Shown one piece after another: positions 30,372 to 40,094 of a DNA stretch of 64,000 bases. The number at the start of each line of letters is the position of its first letter. Position 1 is the first letter of the stretch. The DNA is taken from NCBI GenBank assembly GCA_050181465.1, contig JBFXDD010000024.1, positions 1-64,000 on the forward strand, in the 5' to 3' direction. A program made the translations under genes and the position numbers. Under the pieces are notes generated by a model that did no database searches, had not been told where the DNA came from, and was given only the letters and a program-made list of their open reading frames with translations. Source of the stretch: JACRLW01 sp050181465 (GTDB taxonomy: Bacteria; Planctomycetota; UBA1135; UBA2386).

Positions 30372-33300
30372 GCCGAACCGTCCTTCTCCTCGATGCGCCA
30401 ACTGAGATGAGCAACGCGGCCATTACCCTGCAGCTTGCGTTCGAGAGCTGCTAGCAGATCCCGCAAACCGGCCGCCGACAGGTCGCCACGCTCACCAGCC
30501 TCCACGACGCGCGCGCCGACGGCCGTCGAGGGAGGCGGAGCATTCGGCAAGGAAGGAGACAGTGGAGTCACGCCACCCAGCGTCGTCACCGGCGGTGCCT
30601 GGTGAAGCGCCTGCCGGATCAGAGCACTGGCTTCGGTCTCGAGAGCGCGGAGTGCTGGAGCCAAGGGCTCAGCCAGCTCGTCTCCGGACACGGCCGCCAC
30701 GACCTTCGAACGCAAGTCCCGGGCAGCGCCCGCTTGATTCCCGCCGAGACCCCACGCGTTCTCGAGCGTCTCCCACCGCGTCTGCTGCAGAACCTGCCGC
30801 ACCGGCTCCGCCTGCTTGAGGCTCACACCCATCGCCTCCCAGGAGCCGGGTGTGGACGCTGCCGCTAGTCGCTCGACGAACAAGTCGTCCGTGGCTCGTT
30901 CCAAGGCGTCGCACAACGTGGCGACTGCGGTCGCCATGTTCCAGCGCGGAGCGTCGTTCGGGTTCATCCCCAGCGACTGCAGCCGAGCCCTGAGATCGCC
31001 GACGAGCTGCCTCGCACTTGCTGCCCGTTGCTTCAGCTCGAACCGCACCTTCTCGATCAGATCGCCGACGTTGCTTGCGCTGAGCAACCGCCCCACCACC
31101 ACACCGAAAGTCCTCTGCGCGCGATCCAGAGCTCGCTGCCATTGCGCCTCGCTCGGCAACGGTTGCTCCCGCAGCTCGAGCGCATCGTCTAATCGGTCGT
31201 CTATGCCCACGCTGACTCCGCCACCGTGCTGGAAGAACCGGCGGTTGGTCAGCTCGGCGTAAGTGAGGATCAACAAATTCTGGACCTCGGCAGGCAAGCC
31301 ACGCGCCTCGGGCCGGTCAGTCCACGCGCGCAGGCGACTGACCGTGATCGGTTCCCCACGCTGCAAGGCTGCCTGGCGATCGAAGTGCGATCGCCAGTAC
31401 TCGCCGAGGACGATCGCATCCTCCCCCATCGTCGCCAGCTCGAGCGGCTCGACTACGGCCTTGACCTCACGTCGCGAGTTGGGATCGACGACTGCGCGAT
31501 GCATCGGTTCGCGAGCGGCCCGCTGCACCCATTCGAACACCCTCCGTAGGACCGCCCCCTTGATCTCGAGATCGAACACCGGGTGCCTCGGGTACTCGAT
31601 CGCGAGCATCTGGTCGGCCAGCTTCACCATCGCCACGCGGAGGTTGGGGGCCACCGGCCGGTTCATCGTGCACTGGGCCGCATGCAGGCACTGGAAGCGC
31701 TCGGCGACTTCGAGCGACGGGCCGAGCATGCCCGGCTTCTCCTCCTGGATGCCGTAGGCCATCTCGAGCGCCTGCACGACCCGTGCGCGAAGTTGGCTCT
31801 GTTGGCTCCTCAGCAGCGACTCTGCCTGCGCGCGCTCTGCCGGCGGGAGGTGCGATGCGTGATCGGCGAAGCGCTGCGAGTTCTGCAACACGTAGTCGAG
31901 CGCGACCAGGACCCCGAGGTCCGACATGCGGTCGCGAGATAGGAACGCCGGGACCCAGCAGACGGTCTTGGTGTTCTCGCGTTGCCGAAATGATTCGAGC
32001 TTCTGTAGGTCCTCGTCTGGGGTGTGCCCCTCGTCGAACGGGTAGTCGATGACGATGCGCCAATCGCCACCGGACGCGCGCAGGGACTCGGCGGGCAGCT
32101 CTCTCACGTTGCCATACACCACTTGCACCGTGCGCCGCGTGCCACGCCACACGAATCGGTAATCCGACCACAGCTCGTCCTTCACCTCGATGGCCATCTC
32201 GGCGAAGAGCACCTCGCGGATCTTCGCCTTGCGGTTCCCGACGTTGTCGACGCTCTGGCGAGCCTTCTGCAGGATGCTCTCGGTGTCGACGCCGATGATC
32301 GCCAGTGTGATCGTCGGATTCGCCTGATCTCCCTGGAGCCGCAGCTCACCGACGTCCGCCGACCAGTTCTTCAGCTTGGTGAGCACCAAGCTGGTCTCTT
32401 GACCCGGAATCGGGGCACGGATCGTGCCGTGATTCAGGGCCACCAGGCGTCCAGCCGTCATGTTCTTCAGCGGCTCGACCGAGACCAGCGCCGCCAACAG
32501 CAGCGTCTTGACCAGACGGTCATCGTTACGGAACTCCCTCCGTCTGGCATCGCCGGCCGGCAAGGCCCGCAGCTGCTCATGCGTCAGTCCGCGATCCGCC
32601 AGGATCCGCGGCTGAAGCTTCTGGTGATAGAGCTTCTTGGCGCTCTCGAAGTTCTGCCGCATCTCCGGCGTGAAGGGCTCGTCGCCGTCGGCGATCACAT
32701 CGTACAGGTCGCCAAGCGGGACGAGCTGACCGAGCTCGAGGGCATCGCGCTGATCGACGAGGAGCTGCATCAGCACCTTGATCGCGGTTCGTTCCCGCTG
32801 CAGCAGTGAGCTCGCCGCGACGAGCGTCTCGATCAGAGCTGGACTGAACGGGTAGACGCGGCGGAACTCGCCCTCCGCGTAGTTCCCGGTCAGCAACGTA
32901 TCGAAGATCTCGCGCCGAACCCGCTGGGTCTGGGCGAACGCCGAGTCGAGCTGTTGGCGCGCACTTTCGCCCTTGGTTCGCAACAGTCGCTTCTCGACGA
33001 TGGCCGGCAGATTGCGGTCCTCGAGCTTGATCGTGTCGAACCGACCTCCGCCCCAGTTGATCACGTCGAGAAACCCGAGCTTCTCGGCGCCCGGGATGTG
33101 ATCGCCGACGAGTTCCCTGAGATCTCGCTGACGGGCGAGCAGGGACACCAGCGGGATCACTCGATGTACCCCCTGGCTCTCGATCAACTTCGCGAGCTTG
33201 GCGGACTCGCGGTTCACGAACTGTAGGTCCGCCGACATCGTCGCGAGCCACAAGATCACCTCGTCCAGGAAGAACACGAGGCAGTCGTAGCCAAGGTCCT

Positions 33301-34045
33301 TGGCGTGCTGACAGAGGATCGGCAGGCCGACGTCGAGGCTCAGGTAACCTTCCCCGCCATCCGCACCGACAACCTGGTGGTAGGCCGGCAGGTAGTGAGT
33401 CACGACCGCGGAGATCAGGGCCAAGCGCTCGGGGTCGTTGGGTGCCGCCGCGCGCGCGCGCTGGTAACGATCCGCGGTCCAGGCGTCGAGAGTTCCCCAC
33501 TCTCCGCTCCCGCTGCCGAGCTTCTGCAAGAACGCGTTCTCGTCGCGCCGTCGCTCCACTTCGGCTTGTTCCAGGACCTTCTCACCGAGGAAGACGGCCG
33601 GCACGGGCGCCGTCGGGTGCAGTTGGCCAGTGTGCGCAAGGTACTGCGAGAAGATCGCATGCTCGAGGCTGCGCGCCCCGATCATGTGGAACGGCACCAG
33701 CAGGAACTTCTTGCCCTCGAGCCATCGATGCGCCGCAACGACCGGCGCCAAGTCGGAATGCGAACGCACCCCCCGGTCCTGTGCCAGCAGCAGGTGGAGC
33801 ACGGCCATGAAGTGGCTCTTGCCGCTGCCGAAGCTGCCGTGAAGAAACGCAGCCTTGCTCTCCTGGGTCTCGACCGCACCCCTGACTAGCTTCAAGGCTT
33901 GGCCGAAAGCTGACAGGATTTGCTCGGTGACGACGTAGTCGCGCAGCGTCGCCGCCGGATCACGGACGCCGTCGGCTAGCCTCAGGACGAAGTCGCCCTT
34001 GTGGACATGGTCGGGGATGTCGATGAGATCGCGAAGCAGGGTCAT
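30368..34045 (-). CDS. pglY: PglY, BrxC-like large P-loop ATPase of type 2 BREX
   Basis: 1,225 residues with Walker A GSFGSGKS (70-77) and Walker B CLVFFLDEVILWLA (DE at 261-262), placed as in PglY/BrxC proteins. Long helical segments and beta-rich parts follow. It starts 22 bp after the Fic gene and its stop overlaps the pglZ start. In type 2 BREX, PglY pairs with PglZ; together with PglX and PglW they stop phage replication while the host is protected by PglX methylation. Size and neighbours fit the Streptomyces Pgl counterpart. Molecular role of the ATPase is not settled in the family. Confidence 0.9.
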   Translation of the reverse strand: MTLLRDLIDIPDHVHKGDFVLRLADGVRDPAATLRDYVVTEQILSAFGQALKLVRGAVETQESKAAFLHGSFGSGKSHFMAVLHLLLAQDRGVRSHSDLAPVVAAHRWLEGKKFLLVPFHMIGARSLEHAIFSQYLAHTGQLHPTAPVPAVFLGEKVLEQAEVERRRDENAFLQKLGSGSGEWGTLDAWTADRYQRARAAAPNDPERLALISAVVTHYLPAYHQVVGADGGEGYLSLDVGLPILCQHAKDLGYDCLVFFLDEVILWLATMSADLQFVNRESAKLAKLIESQGVHRVIPLVSLLARQRDLRELVGDHIPGAEKLGFLDVINWGGGRFDTIKLEDRNLPAIVEKRLLRTKGESARQQLDSAFAQTQRVRREIFDTLLTGNYAEGEFRRVYPFSPALIETLVAASSLLQRERTAIKVLMQLLVDQRDALELGQLVPLGDLYDVIADGDEPFTPEMRQNFESAKKLYHQKLQPRILADRGLTHEQLRALPAGDARRREFRNDDRLVKTLLLAALVSVEPLKNMTAGRLVALNHGTIRAPIPGQETSLVLTKLKNWSADVGELRLQGDQANPTITLAIIGVDTESILQKARQSVDNVGNRKAKIREVLFAEMAIEVKDELWSDYRFVWRGTRRTVQVVYGNVRELPAESLRASGGDWRIVIDYPFDEGHTPDEDLQKLESFRQRENTKTVCWVPAFLSRDRMSDLGVLVALDYVLQNSQRFADHASHLPPAERAQAESLLRSQQSQLRARVVQALEMAYGIQEEKPGMLGPSLEVAERFQCLHAAQCTMNRPVAPNLRVAMVKLADQMLAIEYPRHPVFDLEIKGAVLRRVFEWVQRAAREPMHRAVVDPNSRREVKAVVEPLELATMGEDAIVLGEYWRSHFDRQAALQRGEPITVSRLRAWTDRPEARGLPAEVQNLLILTYAELTNRRFFQHGGGVSVGIDDRLDDALELREQPLPSEAQWQRALDRAQRTFGVVVGRLLSASNVGDLIEKVRFELKQRAASARQLVGDLRARLQSLGMNPNDAPRWNMATAVATLCDALERATDDLFVERLAAASTPGSWEAMGVSLKQAEPVRQVLQQTRWETLENAWGLGGNQAGAARDLRSKVVAAVSGDELAEPLAPALRALETEASALIRQALHQAPPVTTLGGVTPLSPSLPNAPPPSTAVGARVVEAGERGDLSAAGLRDLLAALERKLQGNGRVAHLSWRIEEKDGSA

Positions 34046-34067
34046 CGGTGCAGCATGGTCCCGAGGT

Positions 34068-35219
34068 TCACTCGCGGATGATCTCCAGGATCGCCGGGCA
34101 ACGGTAGAGTTTCGGGGGGCGACCGCGCCCTAGGATCGGCCGCTCGTCCATGAGTTCGAGAATGCCGGCCTTTTCCAACTTGGTGATCGCCTGCTGTGCC
34201 GTCGCCGACTCGACCTTCAAGACTCCCTTGGCGATCGGGACGGTCAAGTACGGCAAGCCAAACAGCTCAGGAATCAGGAGCGCAGGCTTCTGACTCTGGA
34301 CCTTGCGCAGGCGTGCAGCGAAGTCCTCGCGCAGGGCGCGCAGTCGACGCAGTCGATCCAGTGTCTCCGTTGCGCTGTCGGCAACGACATCAAGGAAGAA
34401 GTCGATCCACCCGACGTGGTCGCCATCCGTGCTGACCCGGAGCAAGCCGTCGTAGTAACCTTGCCGCCGCTTCTCCAGCGTAGGCGAAACGAACAGGCAG
34501 GTTCGGTCGAGAACGCCCTCCCAGACCAACTGGAGGGCAAGCAACAGGCGGCCGATTCTGCCGTTACCGTCGAGGAACGGGTGGATCGTCTCGAGTTGGT
34601 AGTGAGCCAGCGCAACGCGCACCAATCCTTCGTCGGGGCCCCGCTCGCCGAGATACTGATCGAGATCCCTCAAGCACGGCTCGATTTCGAGCGGCGGCGG
34701 CGGCACGAACCGTGCGAGCGTGACGTCGCGCTCGCTCTCGGGTGGTCCGATCCAGACTTGGCGGTCGCGAAAATTCCCCGGCTTCTTGTCGTGGCCACGG
34801 GTGCCGCGCAACAACTCGCGGTGGAGGTCCCTGAGGAGGTAGATCGTCAGCGATCGTCCGTCACGCAGTGCCCCGACTCCAGCGCGCAGGGCCTTTCCGT
34901 AGTTGCTGACCTCGCGATCGTCGTCGATCAGTTCGTCGTCGGTGCTCGTGGCCTCCTGAACCAGGGCCTGCTCGAGGGTCGTACGGGTGCCCTCGATGCG
35001 GCTCGACAAGACGGCCTCGCGAGTCTGGAACGGTCGCAGGAACAAGTCGGGGCTCGGCAGCGAGTTGATGCCCTCGCTCAGTCGGCCGAGCAGGGTGCGC
35101 GTGGCGCCGACCTTGCAGATGAGTTCGGGGGAAAGGGACACGCCTCGCCGGAGCGGATCGGGCACGAAGGCGCGGCCGCCGCCAGAGATCTCGACCCAGC
35201 AACCCGGACTCGTAGGCAC
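34068..35219 (-). CDS. Fic family protein with inhibitory helix and C-terminal winged helix
   Basis: About 383 residues from a GTG at 35219. An N-terminal Fic/DOC_N domain (DPLRRGVSLSPELICKVGATRTLLG) contains the inhibitory motif SSRIEG (72-77), the class II S/TxxxE-G/N helix. The Fic motif is HPFLDGNGRIGR (213-224), complete with the catalytic His and the anion-binding GNG. The C-terminal 90 residues (AKGVLKVESATAQQAITKLEKAGIL) form a winged helix. Such enzymes transfer AMP or another nucleotide to a protein. A perfect palindrome lies 22 bp upstream and may be its operator. No ATG exists in frame near the start, so the N-terminus is uncertain. Confidence 0.88.
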   Translation of the reverse strand: MPTSPGCWVEISGGGRAFVPDPLRRGVSLSPELICKVGATRTLLGRLSEGINSLPSPDLFLRPFQTREAVLSSRIEGTRTTLEQALVQEATSTDDELIDDDREVSNYGKALRAGVGALRDGRSLTIYLLRDLHRELLRGTRGHDKKPGNFRDRQVWIGPPESERDVTLARFVPPPPLEIEPCLRDLDQYLGERGPDEGLVRVALAHYQLETIHPFLDGNGRIGRLLLALQLVWEGVLDRTCLFVSPTLEKRRQGYYDGLLRVSTDGDHVGWIDFFLDVVADSATETLDRLRRLRALREDFAARLRKVQSQKPALLIPELFGLPYLTVPIAKGVLKVESATAQQAITKLEKAGILELMDERPILGRGRPPKLYRCPAILEIIRE

Positions 35220-35240
35220 GCCGACGAGAATGCCTGGAGA

Positions 35241-35269
35241 TCGACCAAAAAGGGAGCATTTTTGGTCGA
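35241..35269. promoter_or_regulatory. Perfect 11-bp inverted repeat upstream of fic, likely operator
   Basis: Arms TCGACCAAAAA (35241-35251) and TTTTTGGTCGA (35259-35269) are perfect inverted repeats with a 7-base centre. The site lies between the subtilase stop (35431) and the fic start (35219), 22 bp before the likely GTG. Position and dyad symmetry fit an operator for the winged-helix end of the Fic protein. On the transcribed strand the second arm begins with five Ts, but they sit inside the stem, so a terminator is less likely. Confidence 0.65.
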
Positions 35270-35430
35270 AAGACCCGTCCGAACGATCAAAACTGCGATG
35301 GCTCGCTGCGAGAGCCACTGAGCATACCAGCCGATTGCCACAAGCTGTTCGCAGACTGCGGCTCGTCCCGGCCGTCCCGAGCGCGACCCATCTGCTCGCT
35401 GAGTCGACCGTGTCATCCCCGCTTCTTGGG

Positions 35431-37929
35431 TCAGTTCTCGATCTCGACACCCACCTGTTGTGCGACCGGCGTCCAAAGGTCCACGTCCAATTCCACACCC
35501 TGCGTCTCGATCGAGACCACGAGTGCGTAGCGGGCGCCCTCGGCGCTGCGATCGCGCCTCGGCTGCTCCTTCCACCAACCGCTGACCGGGAACACTGCGA
35601 CAACCCCTCGTTCGGCGAGGTCCGCGGCGGAGCCGTTCCAGATGTCGCTGTGCAGAGACCCAACGTTTCGGGCGTTCGGGCCGAGGTACCAACCGGCTGC
35701 CTCCCCCGCTCCCGGCTTCGCCTCGTCGACCTCGAGCGCCGCTAGGTTGAGGCGCTTGCGGAACTCGTCGAGGCTCTCCGTGGCGCCCTTCACGTCGAAA
35801 CGCAGTCCATGCGACTGGTAGCTGTGCTTCTTGCGCCAGCCACGCCGGCCTGGGTTGGGGTCAATGAAGTACGACAGCGTGACGCGCATACGCACGGGGG
35901 CCTCGCCGAGTTGCGCGAGAACTTCCTTCGGCCACGGCAGCGCATGGACGGTCATCTCGTTCAGCCTGCCATTGTCAAAAGGACGGATCGTCGCCTGGGC
36001 GATCAGCGTGAGCGAGTCCGTGGCGCTGTGCAGCGCACGGGCAAGCTGCGGTACTCCGAAGCCATACCGGCGAACGAGGCGAGCCCGCTTGCCCTTGTTG
36101 TCCTTGGCACCCTCGAGGTGCCGGTTCATTGCCAGGGTCCACTCGGCAGAATGCACGATCAGCGCCCGGACAGTCTCCGGCCAGAGTTGTGAGTAGCGAG
36201 CGGCAATCCGTGCCGCCAGTCTGGCTGCCTGCGCCGTGGCCGGGCTGGTCCCCGAAGCGACCGTGAACTGGCGTTCCATCGGCTTCCAGTTCGTCGTCAG
36301 CAGGCTCAACGCATCGCAGGACAACACCTCGCCATTGCCATTGGTGGCAGCGTTGCCACCCTCGAACACGACATCCGGCTTGATCGGCCAAGTCGGTGCA
36401 AAGGTGACGCTGGTCGTACTCCACGGCGACAGATCGCCTGAGGTCGCCACCGCCTGCCAGCCTTGGTGCGCCTTGCCTTCGAGGACCGTCTTGTGTGTGC
36501 ACGCCCCGACCGTCAGCGCATTCCACGCCTGTGCTGGATCATGAACGGGCTCGAGATCGCTGCGATCAAGGTGATTCACCTCGGGGCTGCGCAGGTTCCC
36601 CGCGCTGACGAGGTACAGCCTCCGCTGCCTTGCTTTGCCAGCACCTTCGAACACCCCGGACGCGAGCGCATCGACCGCGGCGGACCAAGAACTCGGCTGT
36701 CCGCGATCTCGTCCGTCGCCCGTCGTGACGGCCATCGCGAAGCATCGGTCACGTAGCGGAGCCGCGATCTCGACGCGACTCGCAGCCTCGGCCGTGATCG
36801 AGCCGTACAGCTCCGGAGGATTGTCGTTGCCTGGCGGCAGGATCTTCACGGACTCGAGACGGTGTCCCACGTCGACGGGGCCCTTCGACTCGAGCGCGGC
36901 AGCGAGGTCGCCGTAAAGGGCGACTCCTCCCATCTCCGTGCCATGACCTTCGTGGTCGTCCGCCTGCCAAGCAGGGTCACACGTGTGGCAGTCGCTCTCC
37001 GCGAGCGCCGGGGCGAGCAACGGGTGCCCGCGGTTGATGCCGGTGTCCATGACGCAGACTGCCGGCGCTTCGGCTCTCGCAAAGGTCGTGCGCTGTAGCA
37101 GTTCATCGACCCACTCGCGCTGGTCAAGATTCTCCTGCTCGAGGAAGAACTCTGCGCTCTCCTTGGCAAGTCGAACCTCTGCGATGTCATCGATCACATC
37201 CAGGGAGGTCGAGAGTTGCTCGGCCGTTCCACGCAAGAGCACCACGGTTCGATCCTCGAAGTTCAGTTCCCGGTCTCCGATCACCATTCCGGCTTGATCG
37301 GCGAAGCTGGCGATCCGCAAACGAGCAGCCATCTCGGCCGGCGCCTCGCCGTCCCGGTGCTGACGCCGCAGCCAGACCTCGAACCACACGACACAGCCCT
37401 CGGCCGGGAAGGAATCCAGCTCGTCCGTCCAGAGCGCGCGCAGCGTCGCCAACCGGAGGCGCCGGATCGGATCGATCGACTTCTCGTGACGTTGCTTGCT
37501 CTCCCGTTCGCCCGCGTATCTCGCAAAGCGCTCGAGGAAGTGCTTCACCTTGCCGTCGGGCACGAACACAGTCGCCTGCTCTACCACGCCCTTCGCCTTG
37601 TTCGCCTTCTCGATTCGAGAGTAGGCCACGAGTTCGATGCCCTGCCGGGCATCTTCGAGCGACCCGAGCTCCAGCGGCCTGCCGCTGCGGCTCTCGAACT
37701 GGATGTACAAGCCAGGCTGCGCACCTTCGACTTGGATCGCGAGTCCTGCGCGGCGCGACTCCGCTATCTGTTGGGCTGCGAGCAACGCCTCGGTCAGAGC
37801 TCTGCCGTGCTTGGCGCGGTCCGGTGGCCGGTACGTCTTCTCCTCGATTTTCCTTCTATGCCGCCGGTACTTCTCGGCCTGCGGCTCTCCAGGCACAACG
37901 ATGTGTCGACGATCTCTGGGTGCTGGCAC
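35431..37929 (-). CDS. Subtilisin-like (S8) serine protease paired with an AAA+ ATPase
   Basis: 832 residues without a signal peptide, so probably cytoplasmic. The first 285 residues are a charged, mixed N-terminal region. The catalytic core follows: Asp in CVMDTGIN (D295), His in DHEGHGTEMGG (H329), oxyanion Asn in VSAGN (N445) and Ser in ASGTSPATAQAARL (S562). A beta-rich C-terminal region (600-832) completes it. All catalytic residues are present. It lies 27 bp downstream of an AAA+ ATPase gene, and such S8/AAA gene pairs recur in bacterial genomes. A role as a defence effector that cuts a protein upon a signal is inference from position inside the BREX operon. Confidence 0.85.
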   Translation of the reverse strand: MPAPRDRRHIVVPGEPQAEKYRRHRRKIEEKTYRPPDRAKHGRALTEALLAAQQIAESRRAGLAIQVEGAQPGLYIQFESRSGRPLELGSLEDARQGIELVAYSRIEKANKAKGVVEQATVFVPDGKVKHFLERFARYAGERESKQRHEKSIDPIRRLRLATLRALWTDELDSFPAEGCVVWFEVWLRRQHRDGEAPAEMAARLRIASFADQAGMVIGDRELNFEDRTVVLLRGTAEQLSTSLDVIDDIAEVRLAKESAEFFLEQENLDQREWVDELLQRTTFARAEAPAVCVMDTGINRGHPLLAPALAESDCHTCDPAWQADDHEGHGTEMGGVALYGDLAAALESKGPVDVGHRLESVKILPPGNDNPPELYGSITAEAASRVEIAAPLRDRCFAMAVTTGDGRDRGQPSSWSAAVDALASGVFEGAGKARQRRLYLVSAGNLRSPEVNHLDRSDLEPVHDPAQAWNALTVGACTHKTVLEGKAHQGWQAVATSGDLSPWSTTSVTFAPTWPIKPDVVFEGGNAATNGNGEVLSCDALSLLTTNWKPMERQFTVASGTSPATAQAARLAARIAARYSQLWPETVRALIVHSAEWTLAMNRHLEGAKDNKGKRARLVRRYGFGVPQLARALHSATDSLTLIAQATIRPFDNGRLNEMTVHALPWPKEVLAQLGEAPVRMRVTLSYFIDPNPGRRGWRKKHSYQSHGLRFDVKGATESLDEFRKRLNLAALEVDEAKPGAGEAAGWYLGPNARNVGSLHSDIWNGSAADLAERGVVAVFPVSGWWKEQPRRDRSAEGARYALVVSIETQGVELDVDLWTPVAQQVGVEIEN

Positions 37930-37956
37930 GTTCCCCCTCTCTCCTCAGCTCAGGAA

Positions 37957-38940
37957 TCAGGAATGCGATCGTCGCCGCTCCTCCAGTGCGGCCAGAAGGT
38001 CGTCCTGGCGGACGACGGTAGACTGTTCGAGCAGCGCGTTCTTGGCGGCCTGCTCGCAGGCATGCACGATCTCCGAGTGGCTGAGTCCGTCCGCCGCCGT
38101 CGCCGCCGCCTTCCAGTCGATCGCGGTGGCATCGAGCAGACTCAGCCGGTTCTGCATGATCCGGATCGCGATGTCTGTGGACGGCGGCGCATACTCGAGC
38201 ACGGCATCGAAGCGGCGGAACAGCGCTCTATCGAGGATCTCCACGTGGTTGGTGGCACCGACCAGCAGGCTGTCCGACGCGTCGTGCTCGAGGAACTGCA
38301 GGAACGAGTTGAGCACGCGACGGATCTCCCCGACGTCCTGCCCCGAGCCTCGCTGGCCGCCGAGGGCATCGAACTCATCGAACAGGTACACGCCGCGCGT
38401 GGCGTGGATCGCATCGAACACGAGGCGCAGTTTGGCGGCGGTCTCGCCCATGAACTTGGTGATCAGGGCATGCAGTTGGACGGTGAACAGAGGGATGCCC
38501 AACTCGCCGGCCAGCGCGGACGCGGTCATCGTCTTGCCCGTTCCCGGTGGACCGATGAGCAGGAGCTTGCGGATCGGCGCCAAGCCGTGCTGGCGGATGC
38601 GTTCGCGCTGGCGCTGTTCCAACAGCACGCGTTCGAGCTTGCCGGCGAGGGACTTGCTGAGAGCCATGTCCGAAAGCCGTGCCTTCGGGTAGCTGAACGT
38701 CAGCAACCCAGCGAGTTCTCCGCGCGGTTGGGCGACGGCCAACGGCTGCGACGGCGGCGTGCGCGGCGCACCGACGGCCGCCTTCGCCCGATCCACCAGT
38801 TCGCGCAGTTCTTGGGCGAACCTGCCGTGACCACCGCGCGCCTCCGTCGCGGCGACCTGCATCGCGATCGCGTAGAAGCGGGCGTCGTCACCCTCCGCGT
38901 GGCAGCGGATCAGCGCCTTGAGTTGTTCGGCGGTGGCCAT
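37957..38940 (-). CDS. AAA+ ATPase partner of the subtilase
   Basis: 327 residues. A helical N-terminal part of about 90 residues (MATAEQLKALIRCHAEGDDA) is followed by one classical AAA domain. Walker A is GPPGTGKT (130-137), Walker B is GVYLFDEFDALGG (DE at 188-189), the sensor-1-like segment is LLVGATNH and the Arg-finger region is ALFRRFDAVLEY. Similarity is to the ATPase modules of the FtsH/katanin kind with no attached protease. ATG at 38940 is preferred; the upstream frame is Arg/Ser-rich and unlikely to be translated. It may unfold or feed substrate to, or hold in check, the protease encoded 27 bp downstream. Confidence 0.87.
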   Translation of the reverse strand: MATAEQLKALIRCHAEGDDARFYAIAMQVAATEARGGHGRFAQELRELVDRAKAAVGAPRTPPSQPLAVAQPRGELAGLLTFSYPKARLSDMALSKSLAGKLERVLLEQRQRERIRQHGLAPIRKLLLIGPPGTGKTMTASALAGELGIPLFTVQLHALITKFMGETAAKLRLVFDAIHATRGVYLFDEFDALGGQRGSGQDVGEIRRVLNSFLQFLEHDASDSLLVGATNHVEILDRALFRRFDAVLEYAPPSTDIAIRIMQNRLSLLDATAIDWKAAATAADGLSHSEIVHACEQAAKNALLEQSTVVRQDDLLAALEERRRSHS

Positions 38941-39016
38941 GACCGAGGATCGTAGTTGTAGCGTGCGACCCGGAGGATGTGCGCAGGAGTTCGGAACGGT
39001 CCGTTGCGATGCGTCA

Positions 39017-40084
39017 TCAACCTGGGTCGATGTGTGCGACGTCAAGCCTCCCCAGAATGCCCCCCAGGTCGGATAGCCGCGGGAACAGGGCCGGATCCGG
39101 CTCGAACTCGAACGTGGCCGGGCCATGCGTCGCTGGCTGCGCTGTCGGCCTGAGCCCGCACCAGACCTTCACCAAGCCGTGGTCGCCGGTCAGTAGCACG
39201 TGAGAGTCAGGCAACGACTGACCGACCGCCATCAGCTCGATCTGGCGGATGTCGGCGAGCACGTTGTAGACGACCGGCTGCCAGTCACAGCCCGCGGAGC
39301 GGATCCGGCCGAGCTTCAGCATCTCGCCGACCGGCCGATCGTCCTTGCCTTCGTAGAGCTTGGCCAGCGCAACGAACACAACAACCGAGCGTCGCTTCAG
39401 GCGGGCCTTGTCGGCTTCATCGAGGACAAGCTGCTCGGTTACGACCAGATTCGCTTCTGCTACTGGGTCAGCCAGGATCCGAGTCACCGCGCGCAAGAAC
39501 TCTGCCTCTCGCGTCGCCCTCGCTTCGAACGATCGAGCCATGCCGTACACGGCGTCCAGCGACGCACCGGCGAACTCGATGACCTGCGCCCTTGGCAAAC
39601 ACCGCCGAAGCGCATCCGTGTTGATGCGAAGCTCCGCCTCGAACTCACTCCGCGATGGCCACTGCTTGCTCGGAAGCTCGAACGCCGCCCAGATCGCGTT
39701 CACCTTGTGCTGCTCCGAGTTCAACCACTCGAGCGAGTGGCTTGAGTCGATCGGTCCGCCCATCTTGCGGAACATCGACAGCACGTTGCGATCCAAGACG
39801 AAGCTCGCGCCACGCAGCATCGGCAACTGCGAGGGCAGCACGCCGCCGCGCACCAACGCGAAGGGCGCGGCGGTGTCGTGAAACTGCACGTCCACCTTCA
39901 GCGTGGCCGCTCCAGGGGGCACGCCGGTTGCGCTGACGACGCGGCCCGACATCACGAGGGGAAGGGTCTCCGCCTTCTTGGTCAGGTAAAGAGCCAAGTC
40001 GGTGAGCGGAATCGGTTTCACGTCATCAATCGCGACCTCGGACACCGCCCCCGAATCGGACGCGTGCTTGAGCAGAAAGGGCAT
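39017..40084 (-). CDS. PIN-like domain protein (putative), BREX accessory gene
   Basis: 355 residues from the ATG at 40084, 10 bp after the AbiGi-like gene. The first 90 residues are of unknown fold. From there ASFVLDRNVLSMFRK (D98, N100) looks like the first strand of a PIN nuclease. An acidic helix (REAEFLRAV, about 192-200), D280 in LADIRQIEL and LLTGDHGLVKVW (D301) could complete the metal site. Match to PIN is by motif spacing only and not certain; the insert between first strand and last motif is longer than in small VapC toxins. If right, it would be an RNase placed under BREX control. No TA antitoxin is evident beside it other than the AbiGi-like protein. Confidence 0.55.
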   Translation of the reverse strand: MPFLLKHASDSGAVSEVAIDDVKPIPLTDLALYLTKKAETLPLVMSGRVVSATGVPPGAATLKVDVQFHDTAAPFALVRGGVLPSQLPMLRGASFVLDRNVLSMFRKMGGPIDSSHSLEWLNSEQHKVNAIWAAFELPSKQWPSRSEFEAELRINTDALRRCLPRAQVIEFAGASLDAVYGMARSFEARATREAEFLRAVTRILADPVAEANLVVTEQLVLDEADKARLKRRSVVVFVALAKLYEGKDDRPVGEMLKLGRIRSAGCDWQPVVYNVLADIRQIELMAVGQSLPDSHVLLTGDHGLVKVWCGLRPTAQPATHGPATFEFEPDPALFPRLSDLGGILGRLDVAHIDPG

Positions 40085-40094
40085 TCGACAGCTT

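Noticed and set aside
35241..35269. Rho-independent terminator after the subtilase gene
   Set aside because: The dyad has no GC-rich stem followed by a free T run; its symmetry and place 22 bp before fic fit an operator better.
37216..38955. 579-codon open frame on the + strand
   Set aside because: It runs across the AAA+ and subtilase genes in antisense and has no recognisable motif.
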